A stretch of 64,000 nt of DNA from Bacteroidales bacterium (GTDB taxonomy: Bacteria; Bacteroidota; Bacteroidia; Bacteroidales; JAADJA01): contig JAGQVE010000005.1 of assembly GCA_020438105.1 (NCBI GenBank), positions 67,473 to 131,472 of the forward strand, written 5' to 3'. The notes beneath the pieces were generated by a model. It was not told where the DNA came from, searched no databases, and was given only the letters and a program-made list of their open reading frames with translations. Each line of letters begins with the position of its first letter. Within the stretch, counting starts at the first letter, position 1. The translations under genes were made by a program, and so were the position numbers. Positions 42,965-51,399 of this stretch are shown piece after piece.

Positions 42965-44563
42965 ATGTTCAAAAAGATACCTCACACCTACGTCATCATT
43001 TTTTACATCATTGTTTTTGCCGCCATCCTCACCTGGATCATTCCCGGTGGTGAGTTCGACCGGAAAACCATCACTACCCCCAGCGGTATTGAGCGCACGG
43101 TAATCGACAAGGATTCATTTCATTACGTTGAAAAAGAACATCAAACCTGGCATATCTTTTCCGCCCTGTTTAAAGGTTTTGAAAATCAGTCGGGCATCAT
43201 TGTTTTTATCCTGATGATCGGTGGTGCCTTCTGGATCATGAATGCCAGCAAGGCAATCGATGTGGGGATCTTTGCTTTCCTGAAGTTCACCCAAAAGCTG
43301 GAACATGTAAAATTTATTAAAACCCTCGGGGTAAATAACATCATCATCGTTCTTGTGATGGTGATGTTTTCGATTTTTGGCGCCGTGTTCGGGATGAGCG
43401 AGGAAACCATTGCTTTTATCATCATCCTGGTGCCTTTGGCTATTTCAATGGGTTACGACTCCATTGTTGGGGTATGTATGGTGTATGTGGCGGCCCATCT
43501 TGGGTTTGCCTCGGCGGTGCTTAATCCTTTTACCATTGGCATTGCCCAGGGAATTGCAGATCTGCCATTGTTCTCAGGTTTTGAGTACCGGCTGTTCTGC
43601 TGGCTGATCATCAATTCCATCGGGATCACTTTTGTACTTTGGTATGCCCGCCGGATCAAAGCAAAGCCCGAACGATCGCCCATGTACAAGCTTGATGAAT
43701 ACTGGCGAAACAGAGGAAATTCGCACCTTGAATCCATTGAATTTGAAACACCTTTAATGGCCTGGGTAACTTACCTGATCATTCTTGCAGGATTGATCAT
43801 CTTCTCTTTTAACTTTCCTGAATCCACTTTAACAATCGGAAATGCTTCCAGTGATATCCCGGCTGTACCGGTCGCCACTGCATTGTTTGCCATCACCGGA
43901 TTTCTTACCCTCAGAAAGTCCTATCACTTTTTTATCCTCAGCCTGCTGGGTTTCACAATCCTGTTTTTGATCATTGGTGTGATGGGCTATGGCTGGTACA
44001 TTATGGAGATCGCTGCCCTGTTTTTTGCCATGGGCATTTTCAGTGGCATGGCGATGAACAAGGATGCCAACGGGATTACAAAATTATTCCTCGAAGGTGT
44101 GAAAGATATTATGTCGGCAGCCCTGGTAGTTGGACTTGCCGGTGGCATCCTGGTAATCCTTCAAGACGGCAAGATCATCGATACGATATTGCATAGTGTA
44201 AGCCGTTCGATGGAGGGTCTGGGCAAAACAGGAACGGTAAGTGTGATGTACGTGATCCAGACTTTCATCAATGTGATCATTCCCTCCGGTTCTGCCAAAG
44301 CAGCCCTCACCATGCCCATCATGGCACCTTTCAGCGACCTGGTAGGACTTTCACGACAGGCAACCGTCATGGCTTTTCAGTTCGGTGATGGTTTTACCAA
44401 TATGATCACACCCACATCCGGCGTACTCATTGGTTCGCTTGGTGTTGCTAAAATCCCTTATGACAAATGGCTGAAATGGATACTGCCTTTTATGGCAATC
44501 CTGATCCTTGTAGGTTGGCTGTTGCTGTTACCCACGGTTTTGATGGATTTGAACGGGTTTTAA
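42965..44563 (+). CDS. YfcC family transporter (C4-dicarboxylate anaerobic carrier-like)
   Basis: 532 residues with about 12 membrane helices. The N-terminus TYVIIFYIIVFAAILTWIIPGGEFDR is the YfcC/DcuC-type signature, and FGMSEETIAFIIILVPLAISMGYD and the C-terminal IIPSGSAKAALTMPIMAPFSDLVGLSRQ match the family's two re-entrant motifs. The family includes inner-membrane transporters for basic amino acids or peptides and other small acids; the substrate is unknown. Spacers on both sides contain intergenic repeats. Confidence 0.88.
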   Translation: MFKKIPHTYVIIFYIIVFAAILTWIIPGGEFDRKTITTPSGIERTVIDKDSFHYVEKEHQTWHIFSALFKGFENQSGIIVFILMIGGAFWIMNASKAIDVGIFAFLKFTQKLEHVKFIKTLGVNNIIIVLVMVMFSIFGAVFGMSEETIAFIIILVPLAISMGYDSIVGVCMVYVAAHLGFASAVLNPFTIGIAQGIADLPLFSGFEYRLFCWLIINSIGITFVLWYARRIKAKPERSPMYKLDEYWRNRGNSHLESIEFETPLMAWVTYLIILAGLIIFSFNFPESTLTIGNASSDIPAVPVATALFAITGFLTLRKSYHFFILSLLGFTILFLIIGVMGYGWYIMEIAALFFAMGIFSGMAMNKDANGITKLFLEGVKDIMSAALVVGLAGGILVILQDGKIIDTILHSVSRSMEGLGKTGTVSVMYVIQTFINVIIPSGSAKAALTMPIMAPFSDLVGLSRQATVMAFQFGDGFTNMITPTSGVLIGSLGVAKIPYDKWLKWILPFMAILILVGWLLLLPTVLMDLNGF

Positions 44564-44590
44564 ACATAAATGATATTTATATTTTTATTT

Positions 44591-44677
44591 CACAGAGTTA
44601 CACAGAGGCTTCACAGAGGGCCACAAAGCGCCAGATTTTTCTCAGTGAACCTCAGTGATTCTCTGCAATTCTCAGTG
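44591..44677. repeat. Periodic intergenic repeat array (CACAGAG / CTCAGTG)
   Basis: CACAGAG occurs at 44591, 44601 and 44612; then CTCAGTG at 44641, 44651 and 44671 with CTCTGCA at 44661. The period is 10-11 bp, one helical turn. The left and right groups are near inverses of each other. It lies in the 185-nt spacer before trhO. Confidence 0.65.
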
Positions 44678-44748
44678 TAAAAGCCAGATTATTCTATTTC
44701 TATCAATGTTAAAATTGAACCCTTTCCCTCCCAATTCGTTGTTAATGC

Positions 44749-45825
44749 ATGTTTTTACATAACAGGATCAACAAAGCGGAATTAAAGGAGCGGCTGATGG
44801 CTGAGCCTTTCAAACGGAGAACGATTTCATTTTATCGGTATGTGATCATCGAAAATCCCCAGGAGTTCAGGGACAGGCTTTACAAGGAATGGTTTGAGCT
44901 CAATTGTTTTGGCCGGATTTACATTGCCCGCGAAGGGATCAATGCGCAGATGAGTGTGCCGGAAGATAAACTTGAAACTTTCCTCCGGCTGCTTGACCAG
45001 CATGCTGAACTGCAGGATATGCCCATCAAATATGCCATTGAAGATGATGGTAAATCGTTTTATAAACTTACCCTAAAAGTCCGGCCTAAGATCGTTGCCG
45101 ATGGCCTGGATGACGGTTCGTTTGATGTGACCAATGTTGGAACTCATTTATCAGCCATGGATTTTCACAAAGAAGTTGAAAAAGGTGAAGCCATTGTGAT
45201 TGATATGCGTAACCATTACGAAAGTGAAGTGGGTCGTTTCGAAGGAGCCGTCTGCCCGGATGCCGATACTTTCCGCGATGAGATCCAGATGGTTGTTAAT
45301 GATTTTTCTAATCAAAAAGATGAGAAGTTTCTGCTCTATTGTACCGGTGGAATTCGTTGCGAAAAAGCGAGTGCTTATCTTCGTCATCATGGCTTTAAAG
45401 ACGTAAATCAGTTGCACGGTGGCGTAATTGAATATGCCCAGCAGATCAAGCAACTCAATATAAAATCGAAGTTCATCGGTAAAAATTTTGTGTTTGACGA
45501 GCGTCTTGGTGAATCCGTCGACGGACAGATCATAAGTCGCTGCCACCAATGCGGTCGCCTGGCAAACACCCACACCAATTGCGCCAACGATGCCTGTCAT
45601 CTGCTGTTCATTCAATGCGATCAATGCCGGGAAGAATACAATGGCTGTTGTTCCGCCGAATGCAAAGAAATTCTAACTTTGCCGGCTGAAAAACAAAAGG
45701 AGGTGCGTGTTGCTATGCAGGAGCGTTTTGCGCAAAGCAAGATCTTCAAAAGCCGATTAAGGCCTGATTTGCGGGATCAGTTCCATGCAGAAGCCGGTAT
45801 CCTCAAAATGACCGATGGCAGATAA
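44749..45825 (+). CDS. trhO: tRNA uridine(34) hydroxylase (rhodanese-like)
   Basis: 358 residues. The N-terminal ferredoxin-like domain contains FYRYVIIENPQEFRDRLY ... GRIYIAREGINAQMSVP, and the rhodanese domain has VIDMRNHYESEVGRFEGA and the active-site CTGGIRCEKAS. A Cys-rich C-terminal zinc-like region (CHQCGRL, CDQCREEYNGCCSAEC) follows, as in bacterial TrhO (formerly YceA). The enzyme makes 5-hydroxyuridine at the wobble base of tRNA using oxygen. The last 11 nt overlap the start of the dus gene, so the two tRNA-modification genes are translationally coupled. Confidence 0.95.
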   Translation: MFLHNRINKAELKERLMAEPFKRRTISFYRYVIIENPQEFRDRLYKEWFELNCFGRIYIAREGINAQMSVPEDKLETFLRLLDQHAELQDMPIKYAIEDDGKSFYKLTLKVRPKIVADGLDDGSFDVTNVGTHLSAMDFHKEVEKGEAIVIDMRNHYESEVGRFEGAVCPDADTFRDEIQMVVNDFSNQKDEKFLLYCTGGIRCEKASAYLRHHGFKDVNQLHGGVIEYAQQIKQLNIKSKFIGKNFVFDERLGESVDGQIISRCHQCGRLANTHTNCANDACHLLFIQCDQCREEYNGCCSAECKEILTLPAEKQKEVRVAMQERFAQSKIFKSRLRPDLRDQFHAEAGILKMTDGR

Positions 45826-46816
45826 TTTCTGGAAAGATCTGAAAAAACCCGTATTTACACTTGCTCCTATGGAAGACGTAACCGATACTGTTTTCCGTGA
45901 ACTTGTCATGGGAATTTCGGATCCCGAGTGTTTACAGGTATTGTTCAGTGAGTTCATGTCGACGGATGGCTTTCTTCATGTTGTGGGTGGACCAAAGGTA
46001 AAACATCGGATCCAAATCAACGACTCAGAAAAAGCATTGCTAAAAAAATCAGGTGTTAAACTGGTTGCCCAAATCTGGGGTGCAGATCCTGAAAAACATG
46101 CCCGAACAGCAAAAATTATCAGTGAAGAGGGGCAGTTTGATGGTATCGACATCAATATGGGGTGCCCGGTGAAAAAAATTGTTAAGCAGGGTGCCTGCTC
46201 GGCTTTGATTGCTAACCCTATACTCGCCAAAGAGATCATTCTGGCCACACAGGAAGTATCGACTATTCCTGTATCTGTTAAAACCCGAATCGGGATCAAC
46301 AAGGTGATCACCGAAGAGTGGATTGGTCACCTCCTGGAAACCAAACCGGTTTTGATCACCATTCATGGACGTATTCAAAAACAGCAATCCGAAGGAACGG
46401 CCGACTGGAACGAGGTGGCCAAAGCAGCCAGGCTCAGGGATCAATTGAGCCCTGAAACCCTGATCCATGGTAACGGGGATGTGATGTCGTACGAAGAAGG
46501 CCTGCAAAAAGCAAAGGATTTTGGTGTAGATGGCATCATGGTGGGTCGGGGCATTTTTCACAATCCCTGGTTTTTTAACAAACAAGTGGCGGAGCGTAGC
46601 CCGGAAGAGCGGCTGCAGTTACTATATAAACATGCTTCACTATTCACACAAACCTGGGAGTCAAAAAAGAATTTTGCCATCCTGAAGCGGTTTTTTAAAA
46701 TTTACACAACCGGTTTTCAGGATGCCTCCAAGATACGGGCAGATTTGATGGAAACAAATTCACTTGAGGAAGTTAAGCAGGTATTAGAGGATTTTGGATT
46801 TGATATTTATAACTAA
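45815..46816 (+). CDS. dus: tRNA-dihydrouridine synthase
   Basis: 333 residues, DusB-like group. Motifs: FTLAPMEDVTDTVFRE, QIWGADPEKHARTAKII, the catalytic-cysteine region DINMGCPVKKIVKQGACSAL, RIGINKV, ITIHGRIQKQ and the FMN-phosphate loop HGNGDVMSYEEGL ... DGIMVGRGIFHNPW. It reduces uridines in the D-loop of tRNA with FMN and NADPH. The usual GAGSAL after the catalytic loop reads GACSAL, an uncommon extra cysteine. It overlaps trhO by 11 nt and is followed by a bidirectional terminator. Confidence 0.94.
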   Translation: MADNFWKDLKKPVFTLAPMEDVTDTVFRELVMGISDPECLQVLFSEFMSTDGFLHVVGGPKVKHRIQINDSEKALLKKSGVKLVAQIWGADPEKHARTAKIISEEGQFDGIDINMGCPVKKIVKQGACSALIANPILAKEIILATQEVSTIPVSVKTRIGINKVITEEWIGHLLETKPVLITIHGRIQKQQSEGTADWNEVAKAARLRDQLSPETLIHGNGDVMSYEEGLQKAKDFGVDGIMVGRGIFHNPWFFNKQVAERSPEERLQLLYKHASLFTQTWESKKNFAILKRFFKIYTTGFQDASKIRADLMETNSLEEVKQVLEDFGFDIYN

Positions 46817-46826
46817 ATGATCAAAA

Positions 46827-46898
46827 AGCTAGAGTTACCAGTCAAAAAAATCGTGATTAATTTCTGATGACTAATAACTCCTCTAGCTCTCCTTTTTT
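46827..46898. terminator. Bidirectional terminator between dus and the coiled-coil lipoprotein
   Basis: Outer stem AGCTAGAG (46827-46834) with CTCTAGCT (46881-46888), inner pair AGTCA (46840-46844) with TGACT (46868-46872), then six T on the right (46893-46898). On the other strand the same stem is followed by five T (complement of 46823-46827 region), so it can end both convergent transcripts. Confidence 0.6.
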
Positions 46899-46935
46899 AA
46901 ATAGATTTTAGCTGCTTTTAAGCTGGTTGAAGTCT

Positions 46936-47361
46936 TTAATTATCTTCCTCAAAAAATGATTTTACATTTTCTTTGAAGTTACTTAGTTTTTTATCAACGT
47001 CGGATTTAAAATGATCCCAGTTATCACCTGTTTCGTTAGAGATCTCATCCACTTTATCCTGAAGCTTGGCTCGTTCCTCTTTTAGTTCTTTGAGTGATTT
47101 TTCCATTTCTTCATCCATTTTTTCATTGTGCTCTTTCACTTTATCTTCAAAAATGGCAATTTTATTGTCAAAATCCTGAAGCGCCTCATTCATACTTTTT
47201 TTCAACGCTTCTTTTTGTTTATCCAATTTTTCAGAAACCTGGTCCATTTTGTCTTCTATCCTGGTTTTTTCATTTTTGGAACTTTCGCTATTGCAGCCAT
47301 TTATTGTAAAAAACATGGTTAAAACGGCTAAACTTAAGATCGATATTTTTAAATATTTCAT
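46936..47361 (-). CDS. Coiled-coil lipoprotein of unknown function
   Basis: 141 residues. Lipoprotein signal MKYLKISILSLAVLTMFFTINGC with the lipidated cysteine at residue 23. The remainder is almost wholly Lys/Glu/Asp/Asn with heptad spacing (KMDQVSEKLDKQKEALKKSMNEAL, EKSLKELKEERAKLQDKV), a long helical coiled coil, ending SFFEEDN. There is no enzymatic motif. Such small proteins may act as periplasmic spacers or stress factors; no family assigned. The 252-nt gap downstream of its start (47362-47613), up to the fabH stop, is very AT-rich and holds only a 6-bp inverted repeat ATACAA-TTGTAT near 47483-47499. Confidence 0.75.
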   Translation of the reverse strand: MKYLKISILSLAVLTMFFTINGCNSESSKNEKTRIEDKMDQVSEKLDKQKEALKKSMNEALQDFDNKIAIFEDKVKEHNEKMDEEMEKSLKELKEERAKLQDKVDEISNETGDNWDHFKSDVDKKLSNFKENVKSFFEEDN

Positions 47362-47613
47362 TTTTTTAAATTTTGGTTTTTACTTAAAACATATATAAAT
47401 ACAACCAATATAAAACACGAAAGTTCGAGAATAATTATCCTATAAACTTGTTTTATGAATTGTTAACAATATAGTATTAAATACAAGTAATTTGTATTTC
47501 TGTTAAAAACTCAGTGTTTTATTGAGAAATGTAGGATTTACTCAATTACTAATTATAGTGGGAGAAATAGCCTGAATAAATGATTTTAGAAGTGGGAAAT
47601 TTGTACAGAGAAA

Positions 47614-48618
47614 TTATGCTTTATTTCCGTCGTAAGCCCATTTTAAGTATACAGCACCCCATGTAAATCCGCCCCCGAAGGCTGCAAGAACAATGTTATC
47701 CCCTTTTCTTAGTTTGTCTTCCCATTCATAAAGGCACATAGGTATTGTTCCATTGGTTGTATTGCCATATCGCTGAATATTGATCATTACCTTATCCCTG
47801 GCGAGCCCCATTCGGCGTGCCGTGGCGTCAATGATACGCAGGTTGGCCTGATGCGGAACAAGCCAGGCGATATCATCCGAAGTCAGGTTATTTTTTTCCA
47901 TGATTTCCACAGAAACATCAGCCATGTTGGAAACGGCGAATTTAAAAACAGCCTGCCCTTCCTGGTAAACAAAATGCTCACGGTTGGCTACTGTTTCATG
48001 GCTGGCAGGTTTCACTGAGCCGCCGGCTTTTTGATGAAGGTGAACCCGACCTGATCCGTCGGTTCTAAGGATTGTATCCTGAATTCCCATCCCGTCGGTG
48101 CTTGGTTCCAGTAAAACTGCTCCTGCAGCATCACCAAATATTACGCAAGTCTGTCGATCAGTATAATCAACAATGGATGACATTTTATCCCCACCCACAA
48201 CCAATACTTTTTTATAGGATCCGGTTTCGATGTATTTTGAAGCCGTCGTTAATGCATAAATAAATCCTGAGCAGGCAGCATTTAAATCGAAGCTAAAGGC
48301 ATTTTTAATTCCAACTTTATCACTGATAATATTTGCTGTTGCAGGATAAACCATGTCAGGTGATACCGTTGCGCAAATTACCAGATCAATATCCAACGGG
48401 TCAGTGTTGGTTTTTTTTAATAAGCCCATTACTGCCTCAACAGCCATGTCAGATGTTCCCAGTCCTTCCCCTTTTAAAATATGTCTTTCCTTGATACCGG
48501 TTCGTGTGGTGATCCACTCATCAGTGGTATCAACCATGGTTTCCAGTTCTTTATTGGTTAGAATATAATCAGGTACATAACCGTGAATTCCTGTAATAGC
48601 TGCTCTTATTTTATTCAT
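47614..48618 (-). CDS. fabH: Beta-ketoacyl-ACP synthase III
   Basis: 334 residues. Active-site triad is visible: C116 in LNAACSGF, His in [10 protein letters not shown] and Asn in [10 protein letters not shown]. The C-terminus ends [13 protein letters not shown]. The enzyme starts fatty-acid chains by condensing an acyl-CoA with malonyl-ACP. It is the last gene of the yceD-rpmF-plsX-fabH operon, 43 nt after plsX. Confidence 0.97.
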   Translation of the reverse strand: MNKIRAAITGIHGYVPDYILTNKELETMVDTTDEWITTRTGIKERHILKGEGLGTSDMAVEAVMGLLKKTNTDPLDIDLVICATVSPDMVYPATANIISDKVGIKNAFSFDLNAACSGFIYALTTASKYIETGSYKKVLVVGGDKMSSIVDYTDRQTCVIFGDAAGAVLLEPSTDGMGIQDTILRTDGSGRVHLHQKAGGSVKPASHETVANREHFVYQEGQAVFKFAVSNMADVSVEIMEKNNLTSDDIAWLVPHQANLRIIDATARRMGLARDKVMINIQRYGNTTNGTIPMCLYEWEDKLRKGDNIVLAAFGGGFTWGAVYLKWAYDGNKA

Positions 48619-48661
48619 TACTTAAATAATCTGATAATAAACTCAGGCCCAAAAATAATAT

Positions 48662-49618
48662 TTATTTACTTTGGATATACTTGTTCATGACTCGCTTGAT
48701 TTTGCCCGTAAGGTTTGCCTGCTGAATGTCGTGTGTAAGTAAAATCATGTTTTTGATAGCTTTTGAACTTGAAATTCCATGTCCAATAACTACTGATCCA
48801 TTTACACCAAGAATAGGGCTGCCGCCATAGTTTTCGTAATTGAATTTTTTAATGAAATCATCCACCAGATTTCTTTTCATTAGCATTCTGTACATGGCTT
48901 CAATTTGCTTCAAAACAATATTACCTGTAAAGCCATCACATACAATCACATCTGCTTTGTCTTTATAAAGGTCACGACCTTCAATGTTTCCATAGAAGTA
49001 AAAATCCTCAGAATCCTTCATAAGGCGGAATGCGGATTGGCATAGCAGGTTTCCCTTTTCTTCTTCTTCACCAATATTTAACAAACCAACTCGAGGTTTT
49101 TTTACACCAAGCACATGCTTTGAATAAATGGAACCCAGGATTGCAAACTGGTATAAAATATCGGGTTTTATATCCGGATTGGTTCCGATATCAAGCATAA
49201 CATTCATGCCACCGTTTTCCTTGGGAAGTGTTGTAAGCGTACTGGGACGGATAACTCCTTTGATATTACTTACACTATACATTGCTCCAACCATCACAGC
49301 GCCGGAATTTCCGGCGCTAGCAAAAGCATCAATTTTTTTGCCTTTCAGGTATCTGAAACCCATGGAAATACTGGAGGCAGGTTTTTGGGTAAAGGCTTTG
49401 ATAGGCCGTTCTCCCATACCAATTACATCGGGGCAATGTACTATTGTAAAATCCTTAAGGTTTCCACCTTTTTCATGGATTTTTTCAGTGATAATGTCTT
49501 CGGGACCAAATAAAAAAATCCTGTCTTCGGATGCAAGTTTATCCAATGATAACAGGGCCCCTTCAATGGTTACTTCCGGGGCATAGTCACCACCCATTAC
49601 GTCTAAACCAATCTTCAT
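48662..49618 (-). CDS. plsX: Phosphate acyltransferase PlsX
   Basis: 318 residues. Starts KIGLDVMGGDYAP, the PlsX signature, followed by IGMGERPIKAFTQKPASS, ASAGNSGAVM and RVGLLNIGEEEEKGN, and VCDGFTGNIVLK near the end. It converts acyl-ACP to acyl-phosphate for glycerolipid synthesis at the membrane. It lies 33 nt after rpmF and 43 nt before fabH, the classic rpmF-plsX-fab order. Confidence 0.97.
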   Translation of the reverse strand: MKIGLDVMGGDYAPEVTIEGALLSLDKLASEDRIFLFGPEDIITEKIHEKGGNLKDFTIVHCPDVIGMGERPIKAFTQKPASSISMGFRYLKGKKIDAFASAGNSGAVMVGAMYSVSNIKGVIRPSTLTTLPKENGGMNVMLDIGTNPDIKPDILYQFAILGSIYSKHVLGVKKPRVGLLNIGEEEEKGNLLCQSAFRLMKDSEDFYFYGNIEGRDLYKDKADVIVCDGFTGNIVLKQIEAMYRMLMKRNLVDDFIKKFNYENYGGSPILGVNGSVVIGHGISSSKAIKNMILLTHDIQQANLTGKIKRVMNKYIQSK

Positions 49619-49651
49619 GGACAGAATTTAAAGAATAGTAAAGGGAGTCAA

Positions 49652-49843
49652 TTACTCAGCTTCAGCTTTTGAGTACACCAGTTTACCTTTATAATAAAGG
49701 TCTCCGTCGATATAATATCCACGGTGGTAACGATGAACTTCACCAGTAGCAGCGCATTTGGCCAATACAGGAGCTTCTGCTTTATAATGGGTTCTCCTCT
49801 TGTCTCTTCTTGTCTTCGATATTTTTCTCTTCGGATGAGCCAT
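49652..49843 (-). CDS. rpmF: 50S ribosomal protein L32
   Basis: 63 residues. The start [22 protein letters not shown] is the L32 signature. The zinc-type L32 has two CxxC pairs; this one has only C28 in [18 protein letters not shown], so it is the zinc-free (C-minus) type. It sits between yceD (13 nt upstream) and plsX. Confidence 0.96.
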   Translation of the reverse strand: MAHPKRKISKTRRDKRRTHYKAEAPVLAKCAATGEVHRYHRGYYIDGDLYYKGKLVYSKAEAE

Positions 49844-49856
49844 TTTGTATAATTAT

Positions 49857-50399
49857 TTAGTTGTTATTATCAAGTTTAATATTTTTCAAAGCCTCCCATC
49901 GGGGATCAATTTCATCTTTATCATCATGACTTTCCAGGTATTTTAGCGCATCAGTATTGCATTTTGTGGGTTTAATACCATGCTTTCCATGAATTTTCTG
50001 AATGGGCAGTGATAAAATGATATAATCATAAATCAAAGGAGCCACCTCTATTTGAAAATCCGATTCAGGTATAACCATCACATTTTCTGATTCCTCCAAT
50101 CGCTCTGCACCAAACTTAAAAATATACTGTTCCTTAACTGAAACAGGTATTTTTATTTCATCCAAACATCTATCGCAAACAGAGGTCAATTCTCCATCAA
50201 TTTCAAAATCCAGCGAAAGCATCCGCTCGGTTTTATCCAACTCAAGCTTCACAGAAATCTTGCAATCCAATACATCTGAATTGTCATAAATCTCAAAGAA
50301 CTTTTGATTTATTTCCCAATCATAATCGTGTTTTCCAATCTTTAATCCCTTAAATGGAATCCGTAATTCTTTCAAGTAGTTCACGATTTTTTCTTTCAT
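49857..50399 (-). CDS. DUF177/YceD family protein
   Basis: 180 residues from the ATG at 50399 (MKEKIVNYLKELR); a longer frame adds 23 residues rich in Leu and Pro from the leader and is rejected because the promoter and a hairpin occupy that region. The middle has FEIDGELTSVCDRCLDEIKIPV with the CxxC typical of DUF177. In Escherichia coli YceD is linked to 23S rRNA accumulation, and the neighbouring rpmF supports a ribosome role. It is the first gene of the operon. Zinc-ligand partner cysteines are not evident, only one further Cys (NTDA region) follows. Confidence 0.85.
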   Translation of the reverse strand: MKEKIVNYLKELRIPFKGLKIGKHDYDWEINQKFFEIYDNSDVLDCKISVKLELDKTERMLSLDFEIDGELTSVCDRCLDEIKIPVSVKEQYIFKFGAERLEESENVMVIPESDFQIEVAPLIYDYIILSLPIQKIHGKHGIKPTKCNTDALKYLESHDDKDEIDPRWEALKNIKLDNNN

Positions 50400-50402
50400 T
50401 TG

Positions 50403-50423
50403 AGGCCACAGCCTAAGTGGCCT
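50403..50423 (-). promoter_or_regulatory. Hairpin abutting the yceD start codon
   Basis: AGGCCAC (50403-50409) and GTGGCCT (50417-50423) form a perfect 7-bp, GC-rich stem with a 7-nt loop, ending 3 nt before the ATG. With a start site near 50432, the leader is about 33 nt and the stem fills most of it, so it could control translation. Confidence 0.5.
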
Positions 50424-50438
50424 TATAAAATTGGGGTG

Positions 50439-50469
50439 CAAAGGTAGAAATATTTTTATCAATAGCAAA
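50439..50469 (-). promoter_or_regulatory. Promoter of the yceD-rpmF-plsX-fabH operon
   Basis: Read leftward: TTTG (50469-50466), 19-nt spacer, TACCTTTG (50446-50439). Both elements match the Bacteroidota consensus exactly at the preferred spacing. Confidence 0.75.
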
Positions 50470-50548
50470 CAATTGTTTTCTTTTATATTCTATATCCCAA
50501 ATATTTGATCTTTAATTAGTTTGATGGGTTCAAATTTTAATATTTTTC

Positions 50549-50556
50549 TACTTTTG
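50549..50556 (+). promoter_or_regulatory. -7 promoter element of the HsdR-N-like nuclease gene
   Basis: TACTTTTG is an exact TAnnTTTG match 18 nt before the ATG at 50575. The nearest TTTG (50520-50523) is 25 nt upstream, longer than usual. Confidence 0.45.
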
Positions 50557-50574
50557 AAAACGTAATTTGACACA

Positions 50575-51030
50575 ATGCAGCAATTAAATTTACCTACATA
50601 TCAATTTAGAATCCAAATAGTTGAAGGTAAACAAAAGATTTTTGACCAATGGCGTAAAAAGTTTGTTGTTTTAACGAATGAGGAGTGGGTCAGGCAAAAT
50701 TTTATCCGTTTTTTAGTTGAAGATAAAAATTTCCCTGACTCCTTAATTGCTATAGAAACCGGCCTCAAAGTAGTAAAACGGAATAAAAGAACGGATGCGG
50801 TGGTTTACAGCAGATCAGGCAGACCCATTGTAATTGTGGAATGCAAGGCTCCTGAAATTGAATTAAACGAAGAGGTGTTTGATCAGATAATCCGATACAA
50901 TATGACGCTGCAAGTGCCTTATCTAATGGTAACCAATGGCCTTACACATATTTGCTGTATGTTGGATTACGAAAGTTACTCTGTGAAATATTTACGCGAA
51001 ATCCCTAACTTTAATTCGATTGAGGTTTAG
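50575..51030 (+). CDS. Stand-alone HsdR N-terminal-like nuclease domain protein (HSDR_N_2)
   Basis: 151 residues. The core of a PD-(D/E)xK nuclease is visible: KRTDAVVY (Asp), then PIVIVECKAP (ExK), with the preceding helix RQNFIRFLVEDKNFPDSLIAIETGLK and the following QIIRYNMTLQVPYLMVTNG. This is the pattern of the N-terminal domain of type I restriction HsdR (PF13588-type), but there is no motor domain and no hsdM or hsdS nearby. Its function as a single-domain protein is unknown; such proteins are common in Bacteroidota and may be house-keeping. Its stop overlaps by 4 nt the stop of the convergent yraN gene. Confidence 0.85.
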   Translation: MQQLNLPTYQFRIQIVEGKQKIFDQWRKKFVVLTNEEWVRQNFIRFLVEDKNFPDSLIAIETGLKVVKRNKRTDAVVYSRSGRPIVIVECKAPEIELNEEVFDQIIRYNMTLQVPYLMVTNGLTHICCMLDYESYSVKYLREIPNFNSIEV

Positions 51031-51395
51031 TCATACAGGGTTGGATAAAATGCATCCTTTATATGTTTTATTCGTTCTTCCCTGTTTTCTATTATAATTG
51101 AAATGATATCGTAACGAACTTCATTGTAAAGATCTTTTTTTTCAAGATATGCTTCCGTTGCGCGAATCAAAAACCTCCTTTTTTTATCAGTTACGGCTTC
51201 CTCCGGATCACCAAAAAAACTGGTACTTCTGGTCTTTACTTCAATAATGACTAAAAAACTTCCATCAAAAGCAATAAGATCAATTTCATCCTTTTCGTGT
51301 CGCCAGTTTTGCTCAACTATTTTATATCCAAGTCCCCGGAGGTACCTTGCAGCTATTTCTTCGCCCTTTTTACCAAGTTTATTGTGCTCAGCCAT
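51027..51395 (-). CDS. YraN family (UPF0102) nuclease-like protein
   Basis: 122 residues. The N-terminal GKKGEEIAARYLRGLGYKIVEQNWRHEKDEIDLIAFDGSFLVIIEVKTRS contains the family's GExxA, DEIDL and EVKTR, corresponding to a PD-(D/E)xK active site. The family is linked to recombination and transformation but biochemically poorly defined. It ends 4 nt inside the convergent HsdR-N-like gene and begins 4 nt after the LD-carboxypeptidase stop, so it is co-transcribed with that gene. Confidence 0.9.
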   Translation of the reverse strand: MAEHNKLGKKGEEIAARYLRGLGYKIVEQNWRHEKDEIDLIAFDGSFLVIIEVKTRSTSFFGDPEEAVTDKKRRFLIRATEAYLEKKDLYNEVRYDIISIIIENREERIKHIKDAFYPTLYD

Positions 51396-51399
51396 GAAT

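Noticed and set aside
44591..44677. CRISPR array.
   Set aside because: The repeat words are only 7 bp with spacing of 10-11 bp; there are no 28-36-nt repeats with unique spacers and no cas genes.
50575..51395. Type I restriction-modification system.
   Set aside because: Only the HsdR N-terminal-like domain is present; there is no helicase part and no hsdM or hsdS gene.
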